Assembly: GCA_937952095.1 (NCBI GenBank)
Contig: CALFYG010000202.1
Location: 1-35,927, forward strand
Direction of reading: 5' to 3'
DNA: 35,927 nt
Source: an uncultured Micrococcales bacterium
GTDB taxonomy: Bacteria > Actinomycetota > Actinomycetes > S36-B12 > UBA10799
The translations under genes and the position numbers were made by a program. Every line of letters starts with the position of its first letter. Position 1 is the stretch's first letter. Of this stretch, positions 1-7,663 are shown piece by piece. The notes beneath the pieces are model-generated. The model was not told the DNA's origin and did not search any database. It was given only the letters and a program-made list of their open reading frames with translations.

Positions 1-717
1 GAGCAGTTCGCGCTGGCGGCCGGTCAGGTTGACCGGGGTTTCGACCGTGACCTTGCACAGCAGGTCGCCCTGCAGGCCGCCGCGCACCGACTTCACGCCC
101 TTGCCGCGCAGGCGGAACGAGCGGCCGGTCTGGGTCTCGGCCGGGATCTTCAGCGCGACGCGGCCGTCGAGCGTCGGCACCTCCATGTCGCCGCCGAGCG
201 CGGCCATCGTGAAGCTGATCGGCACCTCGCAGGAGAGGTCGTTGTCCTCGCGCGTGAAGATCGGGTGCGGCTTGACGCGGATCTGCACGTACAGGTCGCC
301 GGCCGGCCCGCCGCCCTCGCCGGAGGTGCCGGCGGTCAGGAACACGCCCGCCTTGCACGCGATGTGCGTGGTGCCGTTGAAGTCGGCGCCGCGGCCGTCG
401 AGCACCTTGGCGATCGCCAGGGAGGTCGCGACGGCGTCGGAACCGGCCAAGCCCTCGTCGAGGATGTGGATGCCGGCGTCGGCTCCCATGCTCAGCGCCT
501 TGCGGATGGTCTCCGTGGACTGCTCGGGACCCATCGACAACACGACGACCTCACCACTGGTCGCCTCGGCGATCTTCAGGGCTTCCTCGACGGCGTACTC
601 GTCGAGTTCGTTCATCACACCGTCCACGGAGGCCCGGTCAAGGGTCTTCGTGGCCGGGTCCAGCTTCTTCTCCGACCAGGTGTCGGGAACCTGCTTGACG
701 CAGACGACGATCTTCAT
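1..717 (-). CDS. EtfB N-terminus fused in frame to DnaJ C-terminus (partial; probable assembly chimera)
   Basis: Reading down from ATG at 717, the first 100 or so residues are electron-transfer flavoprotein beta subunit: start MKIVVCVKQVPDTW, then a conserved block with NELDEYAVEEALKIAEA and a MGPEQSTETIRKALSMGAD stretch. From about residue 125 to the window edge the same frame is DnaJ C-terminal substrate-binding domain: GDLYVQIRVKPHPIF, AALGG, VPTLDGRV, PAETQTG, LRGKGVKSVRGG, GDLLCKVTVETPVNL. The residues between about 100 and 125 match neither family clearly. The DnaJ portion is of the proteobacterial type and unlike actinobacterial DnaJ. EtfB normally carries FAD/AMP-binding sequence here, so the product could not be a working EtfB. 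A perfect AAGGAGGT ribosome site (729-736) precedes the start. EtfB next to the downstream methyltransferase matches mycobacterial gene order, so the etfB end is native and the DnaJ end is the suspect part. Confidence 0.85.
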   Translation of the reverse strand, partial: MKIVVCVKQVPDTWSEKKLDPATKTLDRASVDGVMNELDEYAVEEALKIAEATSGEVVVLSMGPEQSTETIRKALSMGADAGIHILDEGLAGSDAVATSLAIAKVLDGRGADFNGTTHIACKAGVFLTAGTSGEGGGPAGDLYVQIRVKPHPIFTREDNDLSCEVPISFTMAALGGDMEVPTLDGRVALKIPAETQTGRSFRLRGKGVKSVRGGLQGDLLCKVTVETPVNLTGRQRELL

Positions 718-728
718 GGGCGCGGTCG

Positions 729-736
729 ACCTCCTT
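729..736 (-). promoter_or_regulatory. Strong Shine-Dalgarno of the etfB-like gene
   Basis: AAGGAGGT on the minus strand, 11 nt before the ATG at 717. It fixes the start of the etfB-like frame and contrasts with the many genes here that have no ribosome site. Confidence 0.8.
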
Positions 737-820
737 GGATGGGTTGCCGGGTTCATAACCGTGGCTTCAATGTTACTCGCCAGTAGTAATGGCGCCATCC
801 CTGCCCCCTTTCCCCCGCCG

Positions 821-826
821 TAGCCT
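821..826 (+). promoter_or_regulatory. -10 box, leaderless promoter of the Rv3030-like methyltransferase
   Basis: TAGCCT ends 7 nt before the ATG at 834 and there is no Shine-Dalgarno. The transcript would begin at or next to the start codon. No clear -35 is seen. Confidence 0.55.
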
Positions 827-833
827 TGGGGAC

Positions 834-1544
834 ATGCCCCCCAGCCTGCCCCTCACCGGCGAGCGGACCGTCCCCGGCATTGCACGGGAGCAGTACTGGT
901 TCGCCCGCCACGAGGTCGTGTACCGGTGGCTGGCGCCGCGCTGTGCCGGGCAGCAAGTGGTGGAGGCCGGCTCCGGGGAGGGATACGGCGCCGCGATCCT
1001 GCAACAGGCGGGCGCAGACGTGGTCGCGGTCGACTACGACGAGGCGGCGATCACCCACAGCGCTGCGACCTATCCCCTGCCGCACGTGCGGGCCAACCTC
1101 GCCGCTCTACCGTTCCGCCGGGTCGATGCACTGGTGAGTCTGCAGGTGATCGAGCATCTCTGGGATCTGCGCGGTTTCCTCGAGCAGACCAGGCGCGTCG
1201 CGACGTGGACGTGCCTGAGCACGCCCAACCGGCTGACGTTCTCCCCAGGACTGGGGCGCGGTGAGAAGCCCACGAACCCCTTTCACGTGGAGGAGTTCGA
1301 CGCCGATCAACTACAGGAACTCGTGCAGTCGGCCGGCTTCACCGACGTGGCGCTGTTCGGTGTCCGCCACGGCCACCGCCTGGCAGCGTACCCGGACCTG
1401 ATCGCATCGCAGATCGACGCGGCCCTGTCCGGTCGGTGGCCCGCCGACCTCGAACGTTTCGTCGCCGGGGTCCGCACCGACGACTTCCTCATCACAGACA
1501 CCGACCTCGACACCAGCCTCGATCTCGTGGTGGTCGCGTCGTGA
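834..1544 (+). CDS. Class I SAM-dependent methyltransferase (Rv3030-like)
   Basis: A protein of 236 residues. The SAM-binding motif I VEAGSGEGYGAAIL lies near residues 40-53, followed by an acidic VVAVDYDE strand and the post-motif SLQVIEHLWD. This is the Methyltransf_11/23 fold. It is the first gene of a tightly coupled trio: its TGA overlaps the GTG of the GH57 gene by 3 bases. The order EtfB (divergent), methyltransferase, GH57, GT4 matches mycobacterial Rv3029c-Rv3030-Rv3031-Rv3032, where Rv3030 is assigned to O-methylation of methylglucose lipopolysaccharide. The substrate here is inferred from context only. The start at 834 is chosen because a TAGCCT -10 sits just upstream and the conserved LTGERTVPGI segment follows; an ATG at 789 would add only low-complexity residues. 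Confidence 0.85.
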   Translation: MPPSLPLTGERTVPGIAREQYWFARHEVVYRWLAPRCAGQQVVEAGSGEGYGAAILQQAGADVVAVDYDEAAITHSAATYPLPHVRANLAALPFRRVDALVSLQVIEHLWDLRGFLEQTRRVATWTCLSTPNRLTFSPGLGRGEKPTNPFHVEEFDADQLQELVQSAGFTDVALFGVRHGHRLAAYPDLIASQIDAALSGRWPADLERFVAGVRTDDFLITDTDLDTSLDLVVVAS

Positions 1545-2980
1545 TCGGACGATTCGCGCTGGTGCTGCACAGCCACCTGCCCTGGCTCAAGGGGCACGGC
1601 CGGTGGCCGGTCGGCGAGGAGTGGCTCAACCAGGCCATCGCCAGCAGTTACGTGCCGGTCTTCGACGTCCTGCGCCGACTCGCCGAGCGCGGAGGGAGGA
1701 ACCTGGTCACCGTCGGCATCACTCCGGTGCTCGCCGCGCAGCTCGACGACCCGCAATGCCTGGCGGACGCCCGCGGGTGGGTGGCGGATTGGCTGTGGCG
1801 AACCCAGGAGTTGGCGCTGCACGATCCAGCAGGTGCGAGACGGGAGGCGAGAGCGGCGCGGCACACGCTGGCCGCTCTGGAGGGCCGCTACCGCGCCGGG
1901 TTCTCGCCGGCGTTGCGCGACCTCGCGGACGCCGGGGTCGTGGAGTTGCTGTCCGGACCCGCCTCACACCCGTTCCAGCCGCTGCTGGACGAGCGCGCGG
2001 CGGCCTTCGCCCTGCGGACCGGCCTCGACGAGCACACAGTCCGGTTCGGGTCGCCGACCCAAGGCATCTGGGCACCCGAGTGCGGGTACCGCCCGGGACT
2101 CGAGGATCTCTACCGAAGAGCAGGCGTCGGCCATTTCCTGATGGACGGCCCCACGATGCTGCACGTGGGACGACCCACCCACAGCGCGTGGACGGTCGGC
2201 GATTCCGACGTCATCGCATTCGGACGCGACCTCGACGTGACCTACCGGGTGTGGTCGCCTCGCAAGGGCTACCCGGGTCATCACGAGTACCGCGACTTCC
2301 ATGTCGTGGACGCCGACGGGTTCCGCACCCGCCGGGTCACCTCCGGTCATGTCCACGGCACGGACAAGGCGCCGTATGACGAGGCTCTGGCTGCCGCCGC
2401 CGTCGTCCGCGATGCCGAGGACTTCGTCTCGGTGGTTCGCGAGCGCCTCGTGGAGTTGTCCGCGCATCGGCGGGATCCCCTGGTGGTGGCCGCCTACGAC
2501 ACCGAACTCTTCGGGCACTGGTGGCACGAGGGGCCAGCCTGGCTGGAGCAGGTGCTGACCCTGCTGCCCGAGGCGGGTATCGAGGTGACGACTCTGGCCG
2601 GGGCGCGTCCCGCGGTGGCGGGCCGGATCGAACCGGAAGCCGGCTCGTGGGGAAGCGGCAAGGACTTCCGGGTGTGGGCGGGCTCCCAGGTGGCCCCCAT
2701 GGTCGATGACAACGAGGACCTCGTGCGCCGATGGCTGAAGCTCGCCGATCCGTCGACCCGCGATCCGCGGCAGGTGGACCTCGCGACCCAGGCCCTGCTG
2801 GCGCTGTCCAGCGACTGGGCGTTCATGGTGAGCAAGGACAGCGCGGCTGACTACGCCCGTGAGCGGCACGCCGGGCACCACCGCGCCTTCGAAAGGATCG
2901 CCCACGCGATCGAGACCGGTCGTCCCTTCGCTGCGATGGCCGAACGACCGTTCCCGTACATCGAACCGCGGCTGCTCTAG
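1541..2980 (+). CDS. GH57 1,4-alpha-glucan branching enzyme (Rv3031-like)
   Basis: A cytosolic enzyme of 479 residues that should transfer alpha-1,4-glucan segments to form alpha-1,6 branches. GH57 landmarks are visible: LVLHSHLPWLKGHG at the N-terminus (His10, His12), GIWAPECGYRPG with the nucleophile Glu at residue 180, and YDTELFGHWWHEGP with the acid/base Asp at residue 320. A DUF1957-type helical C-terminus follows. The GTG start at 1541 overlaps the preceding stop (GTGA), and the stop TAG at 2978-2980 shares its G with the next GTG, so the three genes are translationally coupled. In mycobacteria the orthologue works with Rv3032 on methylglucose lipopolysaccharide rather than bulk glycogen. 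A separate GH13 GlgB is encoded at 14585, which supports distinct roles. Confidence 0.93.
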   Translation: MIGRFALVLHSHLPWLKGHGRWPVGEEWLNQAIASSYVPVFDVLRRLAERGGRNLVTVGITPVLAAQLDDPQCLADARGWVADWLWRTQELALHDPAGARREARAARHTLAALEGRYRAGFSPALRDLADAGVVELLSGPASHPFQPLLDERAAAFALRTGLDEHTVRFGSPTQGIWAPECGYRPGLEDLYRRAGVGHFLMDGPTMLHVGRPTHSAWTVGDSDVIAFGRDLDVTYRVWSPRKGYPGHHEYRDFHVVDADGFRTRRVTSGHVHGTDKAPYDEALAAAAVVRDAEDFVSVVRERLVELSAHRRDPLVVAAYDTELFGHWWHEGPAWLEQVLTLLPEAGIEVTTLAGARPAVAGRIEPEAGSWGSGKDFRVWAGSQVAPMVDDNEDLVRRWLKLADPSTRDPRQVDLATQALLALSSDWAFMVSKDSAADYARERHAGHHRAFERIAHAIETGRPFAAMAERPFPYIEPRLL

Positions 2981-4176
2981 TGCACGTGCTGCACCTGACG
3001 TGGGAGTACCCGCCCCTTGTCTACGGCGGGATCGGCCGCCATGTCCCAGCCCTGGCCGCAGCCCAGGCCGCACATGGGGATCGGGTCACAGTGGTCACGC
3101 AGCGACCGCCCGGGGCACCCGCCCACGAGGTGGATTCCGGCGTCACCGTGATTCGTGTGGATCCCGACGGGCCCTTCCCCTACCGCCTGCCATCACTGCT
3201 CAGCTGGGTCGGCGACCTCGACACCCGGATCGGGCGGGCCGGTTGCGCAGTGCAGGGCGTGGACATCGTCCACGCACACGACTGGGTCGTCGGGCGGGCC
3301 GGGGCCGCCACCGCATCGCACCACGGCGTACCGCTGGTCGCGACAATCCATGCCACGGAGGCCGGGCGCCATTCCGGGTGGCTTCCCGACACTGTGTCGC
3401 GGTCGGTCCATCTGGTCGAGCAGTGGCTCGCCGACGACGCCGATGCGGTGATCGTCTGCTCGGCCGCGATGGCCGACGAGGTCGCCCGGGCCCATGGGAT
3501 CCCAACATCAGCGATCGCGGTGATCCCGAACGGTATCGATCCCGAGGCGGGACCGACCGCGGGCCCCATCGCTGCCGCACTGCGGGCGGGCGACCCCCGA
3601 ATCACCTTCGTCGGACGGCTGGAGTGGGAGAAGGGCGTGTTCACCGCAGTGGCCGCGATGCCCGCAGTCCTCGCCCGTCATCCGCAGGCCCGGTTGCGCA
3701 TGGTCGGTACCGGGGGGCAGCGGGACGCTCTGCGGGATGCGGTCGGCGATGCCGGCCTGGAGGCCAGCGTGGACCTTCTCGGCCATGTGGACGAGCAGAC
3801 CCTCGCGGATGTGTACGCGAGTTCGGACCTGGTGGTCGTGCCGAGTTCCTACGAACCCTTCGGCATCGTCGCCCTGGAGGCGGCGCGGGCCGGGGTGCCA
3901 CTCGTGGTCGGCGACACCGGCGGCCTGGCGGAGTTCGTGACGCCCAGCCGTGGACGCCGCTGCCGGCCCAACGACCCGGACGATCTGGCCGCCCAGGTCC
4001 TCGCCGCGCTCGCCGATCCGGCCGACACGTGCCGCCGGCGGGACGCCGCGACCTCAGCCCTGGCCGAGTACACGTGGGAGCGGATCGCAGCGCGCACTCA
4101 GCAGGTCTACGCGCGAACCCGCCGGGGGGCCCGTCCACCACGCAGGCTTGCGGCCCCGCCGAACCCCGTGCTGTGA
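2980..4176 (+). CDS. GT4 alpha-1,4-glucosyltransferase, glycogen-synthase-like (Rv3032-like)
   Basis: A GT-B fold glycosyltransferase of 398 residues. The N-terminal domain opens HVLHLTWEYPPLVYGGIGRH, typical of glycogen synthases with the YGG loop. The C-terminal domain carries VIPNGID, FVGRLEWEKG and the donor-binding EPFGIVALEAARAGVP with its E-x7-E pair, then GDTGGLAEFV. The likely reaction is elongation of an alpha-1,4-glucan from a nucleotide-glucose. It is third in the trio and overlaps the GH57 gene by one base. In mycobacteria Rv3032 elongates methylglucose lipopolysaccharide and contributes to other glucans. The acceptor here is inferred. It ends 12 bp from the convergent small membrane-protein gene. 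Confidence 0.92.
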   Translation: MHVLHLTWEYPPLVYGGIGRHVPALAAAQAAHGDRVTVVTQRPPGAPAHEVDSGVTVIRVDPDGPFPYRLPSLLSWVGDLDTRIGRAGCAVQGVDIVHAHDWVVGRAGAATASHHGVPLVATIHATEAGRHSGWLPDTVSRSVHLVEQWLADDADAVIVCSAAMADEVARAHGIPTSAIAVIPNGIDPEAGPTAGPIAAALRAGDPRITFVGRLEWEKGVFTAVAAMPAVLARHPQARLRMVGTGGQRDALRDAVGDAGLEASVDLLGHVDEQTLADVYASSDLVVVPSSYEPFGIVALEAARAGVPLVVGDTGGLAEFVTPSRGRRCRPNDPDDLAAQVLAALADPADTCRRRDAATSALAEYTWERIAARTQQVYARTRRGARPPRRLAAPPNPVL

Positions 4177-4188
4177 ACCGGCGAGCGC

Positions 4189-4473
4189 TCAGGCGGTGCG
4201 GTAGTCGCGCGCCCGCGCAGAACTCGCGTACGAGCCGAGGTCGATCAGGAACGCCAGAACGATGAAGAACCACGTGAAGCCGGTGACATCACCGAGCCAC
4301 CAGTAGAACAGCACGTAGGCCAGGGTCGTGTAGGGCAGGAACAGCAGGCCGAGCAGCGGGATGATCCAGTTGTTGTCGAAAGCCCGCTCGACGGTGTCGC
4401 CGAACAGCCACAGCAATGCGATCGCGATGCGGGGGAAGAAGGCGCCGAGCGCCACGACGAAACAACCACACAT
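4189..4473 (-). CDS. Small integral membrane protein, unknown function
   Basis: A 94-residue hydrophobic protein with about three membrane segments: residues 2-24, 35-60 around LLGLLFLPYTTLAYVLFYWWL, and 65-83 around FTWFFIVLAFLIDLGSYA. It ends in a basic tail (ARARDYRTA). The start ATG has a GGGAGG ribosome site and lies 13 nt after the PGM1-like ligase gene, so the two are probably co-transcribed. Similar small proteins occur widely in actinobacteria without assigned function. It might anchor or partner the ligase; nothing in the sequence proves this. Confidence 0.8.
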   Translation of the reverse strand: MCGCFVVALGAFFPRIAIALLWLFGDTVERAFDNNWIIPLLGLLFLPYTTLAYVLFYWWLGDVTGFTWFFIVLAFLIDLGSYASSARARDYRTA

Positions 4474-4486
4474 GCTGCCTCCCGGC

Positions 4487-5956
4487 CTATTGGGCGCCTA
4501 GTTCGCCCATCATGTCAACCACGGCACGATAATCCGTGATCGCGTCCTCAAGCGTGTCGGCGATGCAGGTGACCCCCACCTTGCCGTACTCCGACAGCGC
4601 GCCGAGCATGTGGAACACACAGCCGCGCTCGGTCACGGGGTCGAAGATCAGCCGCCGGTTGATGGCGGCGTCGAGCAGTTCGGAGACCATGATTCCCCGG
4701 TACTCGTCGGCGCGGAGGTTGTCGGTGGCGTAGTAGCACTTCTCCATGCCGTTGCCCGAACGGAACACCCCCGTGACCGGGTCGTAATGGCCCTCGGTGA
4801 TCACAGCCATGGTGAGCATGGGGTGCGTGGTCCCGCCCTTGCGCAGGTTGATCTCGATGGCGCACAACCGGTCACCAGCCTCGACGAAGTCGACGGCGAA
4901 ACGGCCCCTCGCACCGCGCGCCTGCAGCACCTCGCCGACGCGCATCATGTCGTCCTGCACCCGGCGGCGGTAGCGTTCGGCCGCGGGGAACGTCGAACCC
5001 TCGAACACCTGCCCGTCCGCGCCGCCGAGCAACTGGTCGTGGGTGGACAGCGCGCGCAAGGTCCCCATAGGCCCGATGTACCCCTGTCCCGAAGGGGACG
5101 CGGTGACACCGTCGACGAACTCCTCCACGATGCCGCCCATGTGCGCGAAGCGGGAACTGAAGCTCTCGTAGGTCTCGGCCGGCGCCTGGAACTTCAGGTG
5201 CTGCGGCAGGGCGGCACGGATGGCTGCCTCGTCCTCACCGTGCTCATAGCGGTAGAGGGCATTGCCCTCCCCCGAGAACCCCTCCTCGAGTTTCACGACC
5301 CCGGTGTGCACCGCGGGGTGGTCCCGCTTCAGTGCGGCGAGAGCATCGACCACCTCGTCCATCGACCGCAGGCGTTCGAAACCGGCCGGGAGGTCGATCC
5401 CCGCCTCCCGGAAGGTCTCACGGCTGCCGGACTTCGACCCCAGGTGGTCGAGATCCGGCGGATTGCCCAGCAGCGGGATCCCGAGTTCGACCGCGAGTTT
5501 GCGCTCGATGTCGGTGGTGTTCATGCAGACGATCGCGCCCGCCTTGGACCTCGCCAGCTCATCGTGGATGCGCCGTAGGCACCCAGGGCGTTCCAGCAAC
5601 TTCTCGGTCAATGGCCGCGGCGACAGATCGTCGCAACTCACCATCGTCAGCCGGGGCCGCGAGTGCGACATGGGAACACCGGGGATGAGGCTCAGGTAGT
5701 ACTCGACGATCTCCTCGGAGATGGTCGCGCTGGAGCAGAAGACCACGTGGATCTGCGGGGTGTGCAGTTGCAGCAGCATCGCGAGCATGCGCTCCTCGTA
5801 GTGCTCCACACCCACGACATTGCGCAGCAACTCCTGGTTGAACGTCATGCTGGGCACCACCACGAGGCAGTGGGGGGCGGTCTGGTCGGCCACGAAGCTG
5901 CGCGCCATGTCCGGCAGCGCGGCCTCGAGCGCCTCGAATTCGGAGTGCCCGGTCAT
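4487..5956 (-). CDS. ATP-grasp peptide ligase, PGM1-related
   Basis: A protein of 489 residues resembling the pheganomycin ligase PGM1 family. The N-terminal third is a Rossmann-like domain (HCLVVVPSMTFNQELLRNVVG, VVFCSSATISEEIVEYYLSL). The middle is an ATP-grasp fold with GVVKLEEGFSGEGNALYRY as the ATP-lid strand and loop, IVEEFVDG as the hinge, and FAVDFVEAGDRLCAIEINLRKGGTTHP carrying the metal-binding Glu/Asn pair. The C-terminus (GMEKCYYATDNLRADEYRG onwards) fits the PGM1_C domain. Family members join a carboxylate to an amine, forming peptide bonds with ATP. The substrate is unknown. The neighbours are a small membrane protein downstream and a divergently organised polysaccharide locus. 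A TACCCT -10 box lies 7 nt before the ATG, so transcription is probably leaderless. Confidence 0.85.
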   Translation of the reverse strand: MTGHSEFEALEAALPDMARSFVADQTAPHCLVVVPSMTFNQELLRNVVGVEHYEERMLAMLLQLHTPQIHVVFCSSATISEEIVEYYLSLIPGVPMSHSRPRLTMVSCDDLSPRPLTEKLLERPGCLRRIHDELARSKAGAIVCMNTTDIERKLAVELGIPLLGNPPDLDHLGSKSGSRETFREAGIDLPAGFERLRSMDEVVDALAALKRDHPAVHTGVVKLEEGFSGEGNALYRYEHGEDEAAIRAALPQHLKFQAPAETYESFSSRFAHMGGIVEEFVDGVTASPSGQGYIGPMGTLRALSTHDQLLGGADGQVFEGSTFPAAERYRRRVQDDMMRVGEVLQARGARGRFAVDFVEAGDRLCAIEINLRKGGTTHPMLTMAVITEGHYDPVTGVFRSGNGMEKCYYATDNLRADEYRGIMVSELLDAAINRRLIFDPVTERGCVFHMLGALSEYGKVGVTCIADTLEDAITDYRAVVDMMGELGAQ

Positions 5957-5963
5957 GGCGATC

Positions 5964-5969
5964 AGGGTA
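5964..5969 (-). promoter_or_regulatory. -10 box, leaderless promoter of the PGM1-like ligase
   Basis: TACCCT on the minus strand, 7 nt before the ATG at 5956. There is no Shine-Dalgarno in the 20 nt upstream. Confidence 0.5.
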
Positions 5970-6026
5970 TCCGTAAAGCCGCGCCGCGCAGAACCCTTCG
6001 CAGCACGCGGCGCGATGTGCGCGGGA

Positions 6027-6728
6027 TCAGGCGCCCTGGCTGTGTTCCTCGGCAGCGACCCGGGTCTTGCGGGCGATGTCGGCGAGGGCCTCCCGACGCG
6101 CTGCCGCGGCGTCGTAGACCGCCTGTCTGTCCTTCAGGATGCGCCCCGGGACACCCCCGACGACCGACTTGGGCGCGATCACGCCACGCACCACGGAGTT
6201 GGCCGCCAGCACACAGCCGGGCCCGACCATCGTGCCCCGCGTCACAGTGACCTTGGTCCCCAACCAGCAGTCCGGACCGATCCGCACCGGGCTCTTCACG
6301 ATCCCCTGATCCTTGATGGGCAGGTTGACGTCCTCGAAGACGTGGTCGAAGTCGCAGACGTACACCCAGTCGGCCACGATGCAAGAGCCACCGATCTCGA
6401 TGTCGAGGTACGTGTTGATGGTGTTGTCACGGCCGAACACCGTCTTGTCGCCCACGCGCAACGTCCCCTCGTGCACACGCAGCCGGTTCTCCTCGCCGAT
6501 GTGCACCCACCGGCCGAGGATCAGTTGGCCGTACCCCTTGCGCGCGTACAGTTCCGCGCGCCGGCCGATGAACACGAAACCCTCGGTGATGATGTGCGGG
6601 TTGCGTACCTTGAGCCAGAAGAAGCGCCAGTACCGCACGAGGTACCAGGGTGTCCAGGCCCGGTTCCTGACCACCCACCGCAGCGAGGCCCAGGTGAGGA
6701 ACCGGGCGTTGCGCGGGTCGCGGCTCAC
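6027..6728 (-). CDS. Left-handed beta-helix (hexapeptide repeat) acyltransferase, Rv3034c-like
   Basis: A 233-residue acyltransferase. After a short basic/aromatic N-terminus (WVVRNRAWTPWYLVRYWRFF) come hexapeptide-repeat turns from about residue 65: RLRVHEGTLRVGDKTVFG, IEIGGSCIVADWVYV, PVRIGPDCWLGTKVTVTRG, MVGPGCVLAANSVV and APKSVVGGVPGRIL. The His in CDFDHVFED occupies the position of the catalytic base in maltose/galactoside acetyltransferases. The start is GTG at 6728, overlapping the upstream methyltransferase stop (GTGA). The donor is probably acetyl- or another acyl-CoA. The acceptor is probably a sugar on the neighbouring polysaccharide, because mycobacterial methylglucose lipopolysaccharide loci also hold an acetyltransferase (Rv3034c); that link is inference. 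Confidence 0.88.
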   Translation of the reverse strand: MSRDPRNARFLTWASLRWVVRNRAWTPWYLVRYWRFFWLKVRNPHIITEGFVFIGRRAELYARKGYGQLILGRWVHIGEENRLRVHEGTLRVGDKTVFGRDNTINTYLDIEIGGSCIVADWVYVCDFDHVFEDVNLPIKDQGIVKSPVRIGPDCWLGTKVTVTRGTMVGPGCVLAANSVVRGVIAPKSVVGGVPGRILKDRQAVYDAAAARREALADIARKTRVAAEEHSQGA

Positions 6729-7660
6729 GCCCTGATTCCGGTCACGCTCACGTTGTAGAAGTACTGCGCCGGCACCACCTTGTTCATGACCTTGGCGTCG
6801 AGCGCGGACAGGGCGATCCAGGTGCCATAGGCGAAGTAGGCCCACTTGAAGCCCAGCGACCCCGGTTTCACCGCAGCCTCCACCGTGCGTACGGGCCACC
6901 CGAACCACGAGGCGGTGAGCTCCTCGGTGACCGTCGACACCTCGATCGCACCGACCTTCTCGCACAGTTGCCGCAGTTGCTTCGGGTCGAAGGTGTGGAT
7001 GTCCACCACCGCTTCGAGGGCCGCCGCCCGTGACGACTCGTCGAGCTCGGCGTCCGTGCGCGCGTACTTGTCGCGCAGACCCGGCAGGTGGGTGATGCGC
7101 CTTGCGGCACCCCAGGTCAGCTGCGACAGTTTGCGCGCGATGAAGTCACCCTTCGCCGTCGGCTCCCCGGCAAACACGAAGCGCCCGCCCGGCTTGAGCA
7201 CGCGCAGGACCTCGCGCATCGCCTGCTCGAGGTCCGGGATGTGGTGCAGGACCGCGTGGCCGATGACCAGGTCGAACGACTCGTCGGGGTACGGCAGCGT
7301 CTCCGCGTCCGCCACCCGGCCTTCGAGGTCGAACCCGAGATGGGCGCCGTTGCGCTTGGCGACCTCCACCATGCCCGGCGACAGATCCGTCACGTGGCCT
7401 TCGTCGAGTACACCGCCGAGCTTCAGGTTCAGCAGGAAGAACCCGGTTCCGCAGCCGAGTTCGAGGGCGCTGCCGTAGGGCCAGTCACCCTCACCGGCCA
7501 CAGCCCGGAAGCGGTCCGTGGCGTAGGTGATGCAGCGGTCGTCGAAGGAGATCGACCACTTGTCGTCGTAGGTGTCCGCCTCCCAGTCGTGGTAGAGGAG
7601 GTTGGCCAACTTGGGGTCGTCCCAGGCCTGCTGGATCTGCTCAGCCGTCGGTGGGGTCAT
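6725..7660 (-). CDS. Class I SAM-dependent methyltransferase (UbiE/Methyltransf_11 type)
   Basis: A protein of 311 residues. Motif I ALELGCGTGFFLLNL lies near residues 65-79, then GHVTDLSPGMVEVAKRNG, ADAETLPYPDESFDLVIGHAVLHHIPD as motif II, and EVLRVLKPGGRFVFAGEPT as motif III. The C-terminal 120 residues are a less conserved extension. It sits mid-operon: 3 nt after the enoyl-CoA hydratase stop and overlapping the acyltransferase by 4 bases. Pairing with a hexapeptide acyltransferase suggests decoration of a sugar or lipid-linked glycan. A small-molecule or lipid methyltransferase remains possible. Confidence 0.88.
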   Translation of the reverse strand: MTPPTAEQIQQAWDDPKLANLLYHDWEADTYDDKWSISFDDRCITYATDRFRAVAGEGDWPYGSALELGCGTGFFLLNLKLGGVLDEGHVTDLSPGMVEVAKRNGAHLGFDLEGRVADAETLPYPDESFDLVIGHAVLHHIPDLEQAMREVLRVLKPGGRFVFAGEPTAKGDFIARKLSQLTWGAARRITHLPGLRDKYARTDAELDESSRAAALEAVVDIHTFDPKQLRQLCEKVGAIEVSTVTEELTASWFGWPVRTVEAAVKPGSLGFKWAYFAYGTWIALSALDAKVMNKVVPAQYFYNVSVTGIRA

Positions 7661-7663
7661 GCC

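Noticed and set aside
2859..4265. A 468-codon Arg/Gly/Pro-rich frame on the plus strand
   Set aside because: It overlaps the GT4 gene in another frame and has the composition of a high-GC shadow with no family motif.
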